This document shows, in pieces, positions 45,705 to 56,970 of a stretch of 64,000 nt of DNA (its first letter is position 1; every line of letters starts with the position of its first letter). This stretch comes from Pseudopyrenochaeta lycopersici (lineage: Eukaryota; Ascomycota; Dothideomycetes; Pleosporales; Pseudopyrenochaetaceae): the NCBI GenBank assembly GCA_003313425.1, contig NHZP01000003.1:248001-312000 (forward strand), read 5' to 3'. Position numbers and translations under genes: made by a program. The notes beneath the pieces were generated by a model. It was not told where the DNA came from and ran no database searches. It saw only the letters and a program-made list of their open reading frames with translations.

Positions 45705-48468
45705 ATGGCGTCCCGATTCTTTGCCGCCAGCGACAGCTCCTCGGACGAGTCCAGCGAGGAGGAGCTCTACTCCAACGACGAGGAGTCTGAGCAGGAAGAC
45801 TCTGAGAATGATTCCGACGAGGATGACTCGGACGACTCGGACTCGTCGTCCGGGTCGGAGATGGGTGCCAACCGCTTCTTGAAGGACGCTGAGAGCGACA
45901 GCGAGAGCGAGGACGAGGACGCGAACAAGGTGCTCAAGAGCGCCAAAGACAAGCGCTTCGACGAGCTGGAGGCCACGATACGGCAGATTGAGAATGCGCA
46001 GAAGATTAATGACTGGGCTGTCATTTCAGACCGTACGTCTACCGCGATCATACCCCCGGGTGCTGGCATTTTGATATCTGGTGGGCGGGGTACGTTGGAC
46101 TATTGCTAACACAACAGCCATGCAGAGTTCGACAAGCTGAACCGCCAGGTGCCTACGCTGATCAAGCAGAATGATGGCAAGGTCCCCAAGCTGTACATCC
46201 AGGCCATCGCCGACCTCGAGACCATCGTGCTCGAGACGCACGAGAAGCAAAAGGTCACGCCCAAGAAGATGAACGCCGTCAACACCCGTGGCTTCAACGC
46301 TGTCCGCCAGAAGGTCAAGAAGCACAACCGCGACTACCAGAAGGACATCGACCTGTACCGGGAGAACAAGGACGAGTTCATGCGCGAGGTCGAGGAAGTC
46401 GAGGCCGCGCCCAAGGAGAAGAAGAAGAAGTCCAAGATCCCCCAACTCGGCACCGAGATTGTTGATGAAGCGACAGAAGATGGCTTCATCACCGTTGGTG
46501 CCGGTGGCAAGGCCGTCCTATACACAGCCGAGGGCATCCTCAAGCACCTGCGCGCCATTGTCGAGCAGCGTGGACGCAAGAACTCGGACAAGCTCGAGCA
46601 TATCCGGACTCTGGAGAAGCTGTTTGATGTCGCCATCAACGACTACCAGAAGATTCGCGTCTTGCTGACGCTCATCTCGACACGCTTCGATCTGACCTCT
46701 GGTACCGCTAGCCACATGCACCAGGAGCAGTGGAAGCTGTGAGTTACCCGCAACAAACCATGCTAAACCATGTACTAACGACGACATAGTGCCGACCAGG
46801 AATTCAGCAAACTTCTTGAAATCCTAGAGAACAGCAACGAAATCGTCGTCGTCGAGAACGCCGAGGAATGGGAAGACGACGAGAAGCTGCCTACCATCAC
46901 CCCTGGCGAAATCTTCCGCATTCCTGGCAGCGTTGTCTCTTATGTCGAGAGACTCGATGACGAACTCACCCGCTCGCTCCAACATATCGACCCACACACT
47001 GCAGAGTATGTTGAGCGATTAACAGACGAGGCCTTGCTCTACGCTCAGCTTGTACGAACCCTAATCTACGTGGAGAAGCAAAAGAAGAACACAGCCCTGG
47101 ACCTTCCACAGGAGCCGCTGAACCGGATTGTCATGCGGAGATTGGAGCACGTCTACTTCAAGGTAAGCAGTGTGCCTATGAACCTGGTACGTGATATGCT
47201 AACAATTTCAGCCCTCGCAAGTCATCACCATTCTCGAGAGCAACGTCTGGAAGGCGATTCCTGAGAGCCTCGACTCCGAAACCACCCCTCGTGCCGTCTC
47301 CAACGACACCGCCTCTCTCGTCCAGACCCTTTGCACATATTTGTTCCGGAACAGCGAAGGCATCATCCGTGCTAGGGCGATGCTGTGCCAGATCTACTTC
47401 TTGTCTCTACACGACCAGTACTACAAGGCTCGCGACATGATGCTCATGTCCCACTTGCAGGAGACCATCAGCAACTTTGATGTCAACACCCAGATCCTCT
47501 TCAACCGTGCGCTCGTGCAAGTTGGTCTCTGTGCATTCCGTGCAGGCCTGGTCTACGAGGCTCAGACCTCGCTACAAGAAATTTGCGGCAGCAACAGGCA
47601 AAAAGAGCTCCTCGCACAGGGTCTGCAAATGCAGCGGTACTCTCAAATTTCGCCCGAACAGGAGCGCCTCGAGCGCCAGCGACAACTCCCCTTCCACATG
47701 CACATCAACCTCGAGCTGCTCGAGTGTGTCTACTTGACATGCTCCATGCTGCTTGAGATTCCCCTCCTCGCACAGCTTGGCTCGTCACCCGACCTTAGGA
47801 AGCGGGTGATTAGCAAGACCTACCGCCGCCTCTTAGAATACCATGAGCGACAAATCTTCACTGGCCCGCCTGAGAACACCCGTGACCATGTCATGCAGGC
47901 TTCCAAGGCTTTGTCGGCTGGCGAGTGGAAGAAGGCTGCTGAGTTCATCAACTCGATTAAGATCTGGGAACTCATGGCCAACTCGGAGCAGATTAAGGAG
48001 ATGTTGTCTGGACAGATCCAAGAGGAGGGTCTCCGGACATATCTCTTCACTTATGCCCCATTCTACGACACACTCGCCATTTCCACCATAGCAAGCATGT
48101 TCGAGCTCTCAGAACGCAAGGTTTCGGCCGTCGTGTCGAAGATGATTTCACACGAAGAACTTGCTGCTGCCCTTGACCAGGTCAACTCGGTCATCATCTT
48201 CAGGAAGGGCGTTGAGCTGTCAAGACTCCAGACCCTCGCACTCAGCTTGTCAGACAAGGCATCAGGTCTCATTGAGTCAAATGAGAAGACACTCGAGCAA
48301 CGGACACAAGGCACAGCCCACGCTTTTGAGAGGCAAGGAGGCCGTGGTGGACGAGGAGGACGTGGAGGCGGACGTGGCGGCGGCGGAAGGGGCGGTGGCG
48401 GCGGACCACGTGGAGGACGAAATCAGCAATTCACCGGTGGTGCTCTGGGACGGGCTATTCAGGCTTAA
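45705..48468 (+). CDS. nip1: Eukaryotic translation initiation factor 3 subunit C (Nip1)
   Basis: Four exons (45705-46032, 46126-46738, 46790-47162, 47212-48468) encode 856 residues. The N-terminus is an acidic Ser/Asp/Glu tract ([19 protein letters not shown]), the part that in yeast Nip1 contacts eIF1 and eIF5. The core begins [13 protein letters not shown], followed by a coiled-coil and Lys-rich stretch ([10 protein letters not shown]). A helical-repeat region and the C-terminal PCI domain follow, with [20 protein letters not shown] and the winged-helix part [19 protein letters not shown]. The very end is a Gly/Arg tail of RGG repeats that could bind RNA. eIF3c is an essential scaffold in 43S pre-initiation complex assembly in the cytoplasm. 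The first splice joins ISD to QFDKLN; nearby alternative acceptors exist but break the frame. Confidence 0.95.
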
Positions 48469-49056
48469 GACGAAGTGTCACTTTTGTGTTGCATGGCTGG
48501 TCCTAGGGTTATTAGAGACGCAAGTGTAGGGTCATGGACGGCGAATATGGGTTTGACATGGGGCCGGTTTCGGTCTTGTGATAATGCAATGATTCTGATC
48601 AAGATATGAGTAGAAGTGCAATGCATGAATGAAAAGTACATATCTCAATCTTCCTTCTTTCCTTCATTAAAGTATCTTTCGTGACCATCAATGCTTACTA
48701 TGTTATGTCCGCATGATGCTATGGAGTAATACAGCATTAGTGAGTGCTGAGCCGTTGATTATGAATTACGAATAGAAGAATGCGTGAAGCCGAGTAAATG
48801 GAGTTTTACGAATAGACAGACCTAGTCACAATCACATTCACAATCACAATCGCGTCTCGCATCATCACTACAACTCTGTATGTATAGTAATCAAAATTGT
48901 AACTTCTGCGCAAAAAGCGCGTGGAAAGGGTATCCTATAAACGAAGAAGCGAAAAACGAAAAAATAAGAAGGAAAATCAGCTTGAAATGTCTTCTCGCTA
49001 GATGTGAAATTGCGCCGTTTCCAAATTCCCATGCTACCGCCCCCTTTTTTTTCCCC
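48469..49056. other. Convergent 3' flanks between eIF3c and the next gene
   Basis: Tail-to-tail spacer of 588 bases, AT-rich towards 49000, with a short imperfect CACAATCA array near 48826-48850. No gene is seen. Confidence 0.55.
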
Positions 49057-51683
49057 TTAAGCCGCGAGTTCTTCTACCTGGGAGAAAATGGGAACGTTAA
49101 TGTCAAAGGCCTCGTTCGGGCCGGCAACGCGGCCTAAGATACAGTTTACTTTCTTCCTCGTCTTGTCTGACATGTCTGCTATGTGTGTGAGGGCAATGTG
49201 GTTCATCAGTGTTTCCACGCCGCCAAAGACGCTGGAGAGGTTGCCTTCGACGCTGCAAATTATACAGCCGTAGTTTGACTCTTCGTTGAGGCCGTCGCTT
49301 GCTTTCTTCTTGACGTGGCTCTTAGCGAGGAAGATCCAGCGGTATCGGATGCCTGCCATGGAGATGTGGATGCGTGGGTCAACGACGGTTTCCGTCTTGT
49401 TCTTCTTGGTGGGGTGTGGCGCGGTGAATGTGTCGCCCTTGTAAGTACAAGTTGTACACTCCCAAACTTGCTTTGAATTGTACATGCCGGATGGCTGTGT
49501 GCGGACCACGATACCCTTTTTAACATCTTCGCGAACAGCCCACGCGCCCTTGCAGAAACCCCAGTAATTGTTATCTTTACAGGGTCGGCCATCCATCATT
49601 CTCTCCTGGCCAGCAGGCCCACTTTGGATAGTGTCTCGACGGATGATGCTGCTCATACGCGAGCCAGGGAGAACGCCAATGGAGCCTGAACTGCCACTGT
49701 CGGTTGAAGCAATAGATGGTGCTATACTACCGTGTCGAAGACTCGCAGAACCGGGCGCTGTTCCTAATATCTTAGCTGCTTTGGCTATTGCTGCAAAACC
49801 AGATGCCTTTGCGGTGCGGTCACTCTTGGCACTGTGCATGCTGGAAGAGTCGCGTCCTACGTCTGGGGTATGATGATAATGCGGGAGGTTGGGTCGGTTA
49901 TCTTCGCCTCCCTGTTCCTGCGTGGGCTGTGAGTACTGCTGTGGCGGGTTCCAAGGTGCAACATAAGGGGAGTATGATTGGCGCTGAGGAGAACCGGGCC
50001 AAGGCATATGCATGGGCGAGTGTGCAGTCTTAGGTGAGGCATTGGGTGCATTGGCCGGTAGCTCCGCCCGTGGTGAGGCTTTTGTTGGTGCTTTGGCATC
50101 ACTTGCTGTGCGCTGGGGTGACAGTGGTGCAATGGGAGGGGTGTATAATTCTGCTGGTGGTGTGTGGGGATTAGGTGGCGGTGAGTGCATACTTCCATCA
50201 TTATCGTAATGTTGATAAGGCGCTTTAGCTCCAGGAGATAGTGGAGGGATGCCAGAATACATATGATGCGGTGAGTAGTCAGACGGCATGGGGCTCTGCA
50301 TATTGGATCCCTGTGATGAACTGGAGCTGTTGCGATTGAGCGATGCGGCTTCTGAGGCTGAGCTAGTCGCTGAGGCATTCGACCAGCGAGACCGCGATGT
50401 CTGTGTTTGCATATGGGGAAATGGGTTCTTTGCTGGGTACTGCTGGTTGTAGAAATATTGCTCTTGACGCGGGTCGAACATGTTATCGTTGAAGTGGGGA
50501 TAGTTTGATGCACTCCCTGCTCCGTATTCCTCGGGTGTTGGTGGCAGATGGGGGGCCATTGGATATTGTTGATATGGATTTTCCCCATTGAGCATTGTGA
50601 GTGTGTCTTGTCTTGCAAGCGATCCACCATTGTACTTGTTGGTGCCCCACGAGTCGTCTGACCCATTTTGGATGTGAAGACCTTGATAAGAGCTGATCAT
50701 CTCATCAATGTCTTGCATGATGACTGCACGGTCTTCTGATCCTCTAGATCTGACGAGTTGTTCTAGAGCTTCGCTGAAGTTGATATTGGCAGCTTGTGCC
50801 GATGCGGTCGATGCTGACGATGAAGATGCGTTTTTCTTGCGGTTGAGGCGGAAGTATTCAGTCAAACCATGCTTCGAGTCTGAGGAATCTCGATACGAGG
50901 GTAGAGTGACAACCGAAGGGATGTGATCATCCGTGGTTGAGCTGACAGGACTGTAGCTGTTCGTCTGTATGGTGTGCACCGAGGCGGTCGAATGCCGTGA
51001 TCTCGATCCCTCAGGTGCACCTTCCAGTTGCCGCGCCATAGGTCTTGAAATGAGTATTCTTTGCTTGAGCTCATCTAGAGTAACAAAGGTGTCTTTTCGG
51101 TTCATGATGGACGCCTCGTGGAGCAAGAGCAAATTGAGAACTGCACCATCGTGCTGGCAGGCCAACTGTAAGCTTTTGATGACTTCGGCTTGCATCATGA
51201 TGGCAATGTGAAATAGGCGATCTCTAGCGATGACTGTACGCGGCGAAGATGTTAGTCTCTGTATCGTATGCACGGAGTTCGGGCAGGTGAGACTTGCCAT
51301 CACCAACACGCATAAGATCACCCAACTCTCGCATATCTTGTGCATATCGCAAGCCTATTTGCTGCTCCCCTGACACAAGGGAGTCTTGCAGCTGCTTTTC
51401 CTCGAATTCTTGCTGAGCCTGGTCGCGGGTTTTGCGTGTGCGACGTTTCTTCTTAACGTGCTTGAGCAATTCCGACCCACCGTGAAACGCAGACACCACC
51501 GCAGAGACGGCAGCAACGACCTGTGAACCAGTAAGCCCAGTCAGATATACTTGGGGAACCATCGACATATTCTCGTATTGTCGCGTGCCTCATGCCGGTG
51601 GGGAACCGTGCCCATGTGGAGCTACTATCGGATCCGAAGACAGAGAGGTAGGGAGGGGTATAGCATACCTCAAGACCAGACAT
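49057..51683 (-). CDS. Conserved fungal protein of unknown function with C-terminal CxxC pairs
   Basis: Three exons (51683-51669, 51520-51304, 51233-49057) encode 802 residues. The 15-base first exon reads MSGLE and joins in phase 0 to VVAAVSAVVSAFHGG, using donor GTATGC and an acceptor with branch CTGAC. The second junction gives DLMRVVIARDRLFHI. An ATG at 51568 inside intron 1 is the rival start. Residues 1-200 are helical with a basic patch (KKKRRTRKTR). The middle 400 residues are Ser/Pro/Gln-rich and disordered. The last 190 residues look conserved: NYWGFCKGAWAVREDVKKG, then WECTTCTYKG, and later YGCIICSVEG with MNHIALTH, a C-x2-C ... H-x4-H arrangement suggesting a divergent zinc finger. 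No function is known to me. It lies tail-to-tail with eIF3c. Confidence 0.82.
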
Positions 51684-53600
51684 TATGCTGGCTGACGGGC
51701 GTCGCTTCTTCCGTTGGTGAATGTGAGGGTTAGATAGATTCACAGTACTCCTTCAACTGCGATGACATTGAGGGTGCCAGCAGCCAGGCTCGAGTTACGT
51801 AGTATCTCAATACGAGGCAATCGTGAACGAGTAATCAGATCCACAGTCCTACTACGTTTACTGAGTTGCCTCGAACGAAGGCTAATTTCCCTGAATGGAA
51901 GGTCCTCAGTGTGACCAGTGAGCTTGTGAAGCGTTCTGAGACGAGCCAATAGCTATACTTTTGGCTGTAGAGAAAAAGACGAAAGATGTCAAGCTTAGGA
52001 ATTCAGAATCGACCAGGGACCAGGGACCAGGAACCAGGAACGAAGAAGAGAGGAAATGTCAATCAGAGTGAAGAAGGCAGGTCGTTAGGAAGGCTCGAGA
52101 GCTTAGAGCCGATTCTACTCAGCCTCACTTGTTTGTCCCTTGCGGACAGTTTGCGACCGCGCAGGTCATTGGGGTTAGCCTCAGCATTGCGCCCATGAGC
52201 CAGCAGCAGGCGACAGTATTGCTTGACCGAGGTGCATCGCACGAAGTGTCGAAACTGCATCCTCTCCAATAACACGAGGCTGTGGCTGGAAGCTAGACGG
52301 GCTGTGTGCATAGAACAGGAAGCCGTCTTATCCCCAACTTGAATCCACAGAGACGGCAGCGACTTGGCTAGTCATTCGTTAGCGAATCTCGTGCAATCAC
52401 AAACGCGACTAGCAGGGCGACGGGCTGATCGATGCAGGAGCGTTGTTTTTCCCGTTGGTTGGAATAAACTTGATGTTCGCGCGTAGACGCTTCAGGCCAG
52501 CTGGGGCTAGTGCTTGCAGCCGTGACAGAAGGCCGCGTAGCTGTTGGAAGCGGCATTGCTTCGATGTCGGCACACAAGGCTTAGGAAGCTGAACAATAAG
52601 CTTGACAGAATGAAGCTTGTCACTGCGTGAGCACGAATGATATGGGTGGTGGGCTGGCGGCCCTCACATGCCGTAGCGAAGGGTGGTGGGGGATAAGTGC
52701 TAGCGGGGCAGTCCGGAGCCATAGCCACGGTGACTTTGCCTTGCCTTACAGCACGAGAACAATGGCTTTCAGCCATTGCGCCCAGAAGAATGTATATTGA
52801 ATATTGCCACCGCCCACCGGTGAGAAGCACTGCCCTAGATCTGGGCTCGCTTCCATCTTTATGGTACCCGGACCCGAAGACGGAGAGGTAGTCAGGCGAT
52901 GCTGGAGGGAATGACCCCCGACTAACTAGCATCACCTGGAGCCTTTCCGCACTCCGCAGATCTTGATTACGAGCAGCCCGCGTATTTGAACTACATTTGT
53001 GGAACCTGTGGAGCTTATCGTTGGACTGTTTGGGATGATCGCAAAAGTTGTCATTTTTTATGCAACGAGCATGAAGCGCCCTCAACACTCACGATAGGCA
53101 AAAGAAAAGCTTGATTAAGCTTATATCGGCCGTTACATTTCTATGGACAGCCTATCCCAGCTTAAAAATGTCTCTACAACCAGCCCTCTGCGGAGTTTTC
53201 TCCGCATAGCTTCCCTGTGCAATGGTATCTTCCTCCCTTCTCATCCAACCTGTTGCACACCGCGCTGCAGACTTCCTGGACGCTCCCAAACATACGAAAA
53301 AGCGGCAGATCCACTGATCTGGTGATATCTCTAATTCCATCCAACCGAAACACCCCCGCTTAACACACCAACGGCATAACTCAGTCGTCAAGACTGCGAC
53401 TCGGACTGTATCAAGACGCCCCATGAACGCCTGATGCTTAGAAAAAACCCAGAAACACAAACACCGGGGACACCATGCCCATTCCGAAACCATGGTGGCC
53501 CTTCATCCCTATTCGCTAACAAAGAAAATGTGAATGTAGTCAAATCAAGAGAATTTTTAATATCTTGAGGCAAAATCGAAAGGAAAGGAAAGACGACGAT
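51684..53600. other. Intergenic, 1.9 kb, no supportable gene
   Basis: This holds the promoter of the gene ending at 49057 and the 3' flank of the gene ending at 53601. A 193-codon minus-strand ORF at 52507-53088 lacks domains and splice support. A short GGACCAGGGACCAGGAACCAGGAA-like tandem near 52013-52040 is visible (GACCAGG units). A 20-base string at 52871-52890 nearly repeats one inside intron 1 of the neighbouring gene (51631-51650). Confidence 0.45.
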
Positions 53601-55721
53601 CTATGCGTCCACCAGCTGCACCCTTTGGCTCTTCCGATTCCTGACCTCCACCATCGTAGGCGTGAGCACCTGTCTCTCCACCAAGCGCTCTCCTTTTGGA
53701 CTCTTGACACTTGCTGCATCCGTCATGGTCCGAACAAGCGCTCTGGGGCTATTGGCCCTTGACACACTAATTGATCTTGCAACTCCAACCATTGCTTTTG
53801 GTGCTGGCTCGCTAGCCTTGCTGTCTACGGCTCGGGTCTGGCTTGTGGATCGTTTGTCGTTACGTCGTTGTGTCTCGCCAGCTTGGCTCACAGAATTTGG
53901 CGGAGTTGTAAGAGTCTGCAAACGCTGCAGTGGTGAAGGAGCATCAAGTGGCGCAGAGGACGGGTGAGATGAAAGTGCACTCAATTTTGTTACGCGTGGC
54001 TGGCGTTGTGAGTCTGTGCGTGCTAATGTCGTTGTTGTCGCTGGTGCAGAGGCGACAGTGGCCGAGGAATCGCGATTGGCAATGGTTAGAGGTTTGGGTT
54101 TTGAGCAAATTTCCCATTCCGGTTCCTTCTCATCGAGGTGCAATTTGAATGGTGGGGCATATCCCGGTGCCGTTTGCGCGACTACAATGGTAACTGAGTC
54201 TGCATCGGATTCGAAACTGTGTATCGATGTTGGCGTGACTACCGGCTTCAGATATGGCGACGCCGTAGGCTTCAATGTGGTAGGATCTGCTTTCTTCGCC
54301 TTCTTCTCTGAGACTTGAGAGAAATTTTGCCGAAGCGGAGACTTTGAGGGGGCTGTTTGTGATCGCTGCAGTTTCGCCGCTCGAGTTGTGGAAGTAGAAA
54401 GCGGAGACGGTGCGCGGGTAGTATTTGTGGATGGGAAGAGGGACAATCGAGGAGAGGGGGAGGGCATAGTGGGTGATGTAGCTCTACGCTGGATCTTGTG
54501 TTCCGTGGCACTCTCTTGTTTATTATCCTGTCCAACTATTAGATTGCAACTTCGGATCTCCTCTAGCATTGAAGTACCACATACCCTGACTGACAGCTGA
54601 TTCAGCGGCTTGAGCTTTTCCGGATTCCCTTGTCTTCGTGCAAGCAAAGAGGATGATCGATTCGAGTTGGATTGAAGGAGATTGCCAAACATGACGCTAT
54701 ATCTCTCCATCGTTACGTCAGGAATGTTGACATCTAGTAAGCCTCCTGCTGATGCTGAACCTGCTGCATCGTCCCGACTCTTCGATACCACGACCTGTGG
54801 CAACCCAGGAGTCTGGTCTAGCATGCTCCTTGGGGGAGGAATGGGCGTTGTAGAGGATCGTTGAACTGTTTCCGTTGACCGAGGATTATATGCAGTGACC
54901 CCAAGGGTCTCTGCACGCCCTCTATTCAGTTGCGGCTCCGGTGGTGACTGAGGTGCAACAAAGTCTTCTGCACCTGCTTTGCGAGAGGCTCTAATGTCCG
55001 GCTTATAAGTGCCAGGCGACAATGTGCGAATCATCTCCTTCTCATGCTGAGACGAAGATTGCGAGTCCATCGATTCATCATCGTGATGACTATCAGCACG
55101 AGGTCCTGCTGTCACAGTCTGTGCCAACTGGTAGAAAGACGGCTTCTCTTGCGGTGGAGATGGAGGGGCGGTTTTCTTGAACAATGATTTCCAACGGCTG
55201 AGTTTTGACTTTGGTTGTTCCTGGCGGGGAGCTACGTATGGCGAGGAGCCGTTGGCGTGAACTATGGGTATCATTTGGAAGTCTTCGGCCTGAGACTCTA
55301 AATGCAAAGTTGAGGCCTGAGGCGTTGAGTTCCAGTGTGAGCCTATAGTCGGAGAGCCCAGTGCAATCCCAATAATCCCTTGCTCTTCTGTGTTTTCTGT
55401 GCTATAAAGTGCGGTGGCCGACTTGTTGGACGAAGGGAAAGCAAATCCACGGTCCTGAGAATAGACGGAAGGGGCGAGATTTGTTTTCTTCATGTGGAAC
55501 ATCGTTGTGTGGTCTCCGGGCCCACCTGATGTGCTTGGCCGTGTTACTAATTCCGGAGCTTCCAGTCTATTCTCTACTGTTGAGATTGGTGAGGCCAAGG
55601 CGTATCCGTCAAAGTCTGTTTGAGGCGCCATCAGAGGCGGCATAGCGTTCTCATATTCCTGCTCCTTACGGTTGCCCTTCAGAAACCTCAAGGACTTTGA
55701 TCTCGCGAGCATCCTGGCCAT
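53601..55721 (-). CDS. Ser/Pro-rich fungal protein of unknown function
   Basis: A single open frame. The ATG at 55721 (MARMLARSKSLRFLKG, 706 residues) is preferred to the upstream in-frame ATG at 55832, because the extra 37 residues look like untranslated sequence while the basic MARMLARSKS start resembles a true N-terminus. Most of the protein is disordered, rich in Ser, Pro, Thr and Arg. Short ordered-looking blocks are SRWKSLFKKTAPPSPPQE, the central LLDVNIPDVTMERYSVMFGN followed by LLARRQ, and near the end FKLHLDEKEPEWEICSKP. The central block looks like the conserved core. No catalytic motif, membrane segment or localisation signal is evident. An intron near the sequence for SCNLIVGQDNK cannot be excluded. 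Confidence 0.75.
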   Translation of the reverse strand: MARMLARSKSLRFLKGNRKEQEYENAMPPLMAPQTDFDGYALASPISTVENRLEAPELVTRPSTSGGPGDHTTMFHMKKTNLAPSVYSQDRGFAFPSSNKSATALYSTENTEEQGIIGIALGSPTIGSHWNSTPQASTLHLESQAEDFQMIPIVHANGSSPYVAPRQEQPKSKLSRWKSLFKKTAPPSPPQEKPSFYQLAQTVTAGPRADSHHDDESMDSQSSSQHEKEMIRTLSPGTYKPDIRASRKAGAEDFVAPQSPPEPQLNRGRAETLGVTAYNPRSTETVQRSSTTPIPPPRSMLDQTPGLPQVVVSKSRDDAAGSASAGGLLDVNIPDVTMERYSVMFGNLLQSNSNRSSSLLARRQGNPEKLKPLNQLSVRVCGTSMLEEIRSCNLIVGQDNKQESATEHKIQRRATSPTMPSPSPRLSLFPSTNTTRAPSPLSTSTTRAAKLQRSQTAPSKSPLRQNFSQVSEKKAKKADPTTLKPTASPYLKPVVTPTSIHSFESDADSVTIVVAQTAPGYAPPFKLHLDEKEPEWEICSKPKPLTIANRDSSATVASAPATTTTLARTDSQRQPRVTKLSALSSHPSSAPLDAPSPLQRLQTLTTPPNSVSQAGETQRRNDKRSTSQTRAVDSKASEPAPKAMVGVARSISVSRANSPRALVRTMTDAASVKSPKGERLVERQVLTPTMVEVRNRKSQRVQLVDA

Positions 55722-56970
55722 TTTGCACCAGGCGGTTTCAAATGTGCTAGTGGGTATCAGGTAGTAAATTGAGGATGAAAGGAGCGACGAGAAAACAATG
55801 GGGACACTGCTTAAAGGAATGGACAGCTCCAAAGAGCCAAAGATGGACCGGTGGCGACGCGGTCGACGTAGGTAGTTGGAAGAATGAAGAAGAACCAGAC
55901 TTGGGCGAGATTACCGCTGGTGTCATAACCAGTACGGCCGGGATACAATCTGACACCTCCACACTTTCCGCACTCATACCAGCGGCAATCAATCTATCCA
56001 TGCCTGAGCGTCAGGGACAGATTGCATGGTTGGAACACGTCAAGGACCCATCGAGGCCGGGACACAAGTGATCAGCACGGCATGGGAACGGCAATTTTGA
56101 TTGGCTGCGTCGGCAAGATGCGACAGCGGTATCCATGATAGCTAACGAGGTTTGCCTTGAAGGCGTCGTGTCAGGGTAACGGGTTGGGGAAACAGGCGGC
56201 TGTTCCTGCAGCAAAGATGGTAGAGTGCGCACGTGCCCCGGTTTCAAGATGACGCCGTGCCGTGGGGCAATTTCGCTATCCGCTGCCAAGCGAACAAGTC
56301 CCGCAACCACACTGGCTCTCGTGAAATAAGGTGTGGTTGACGGTGGCACTCAAACAATAAATCCACAAGAGAATCCACAGCTGAACCAGTCAGCAACGGT
56401 AATGTTTGAGACGCAAGTCATACTAGTGCAATCGTTGAGAAGCACAGCGCTTGCTTGATCGACGGGCAGTGTTGTGTCGACTGACATAATCAGCCGGAAA
56501 TGAAGCACCAACCCAAGGATTTGCACTGTTTCAAAAAATACCCAAGATTGCTATCGCTTCCTGACCGTGTACCGGTATGTCGGCACTACGTGAGCGTGAG
56601 GAAGTGCTCCGGAAATTTGAAAAGGCAAAAGCTGGCCAGAAAATGAGAGAACGTGGCAGGTGGATACACGGTGGCGGCTGAACTAACCTTTGATCGCAGA
56701 AGTCGACTTGATTTTATGCGTTGTTCGAAAATTCAGCCGAAGCAAGTTGACCTATGCAACCTCATAAACCAGACCTTGTGACATTCCGGAACAATGCGGA
56801 AGAAAACGCTCACGGCGGAATACTATGGTTATGCATATGGCCGATTGGCCACTCCCCAGCGTGCTCAAGCTTCGATGAAATGAATAGAACAGAGCATTGT
56901 GGGGTATGCACACCTAATTCCTCCCAAGTTCGGCTATCCTCCACCAGGCGCCCTCAAGGCGAAAGGACAG
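55722..56970. other. Intergenic, upstream of the Ser/Pro-rich gene
   Basis: 1.25 kb with only short ORFs and no domain signal. It holds the promoter of the gene starting at 55721 and the 3' flank of the AAA ATPase gene. Nothing else is seen. Confidence 0.5.

Noticed and set aside
52507..53088. A 193-codon minus-strand ORF in the 1.9 kb spacer
   Set aside because: No domain, no splice support, and it overlaps other short frames. The only notable part is the YLSVFGS string discussed separately.
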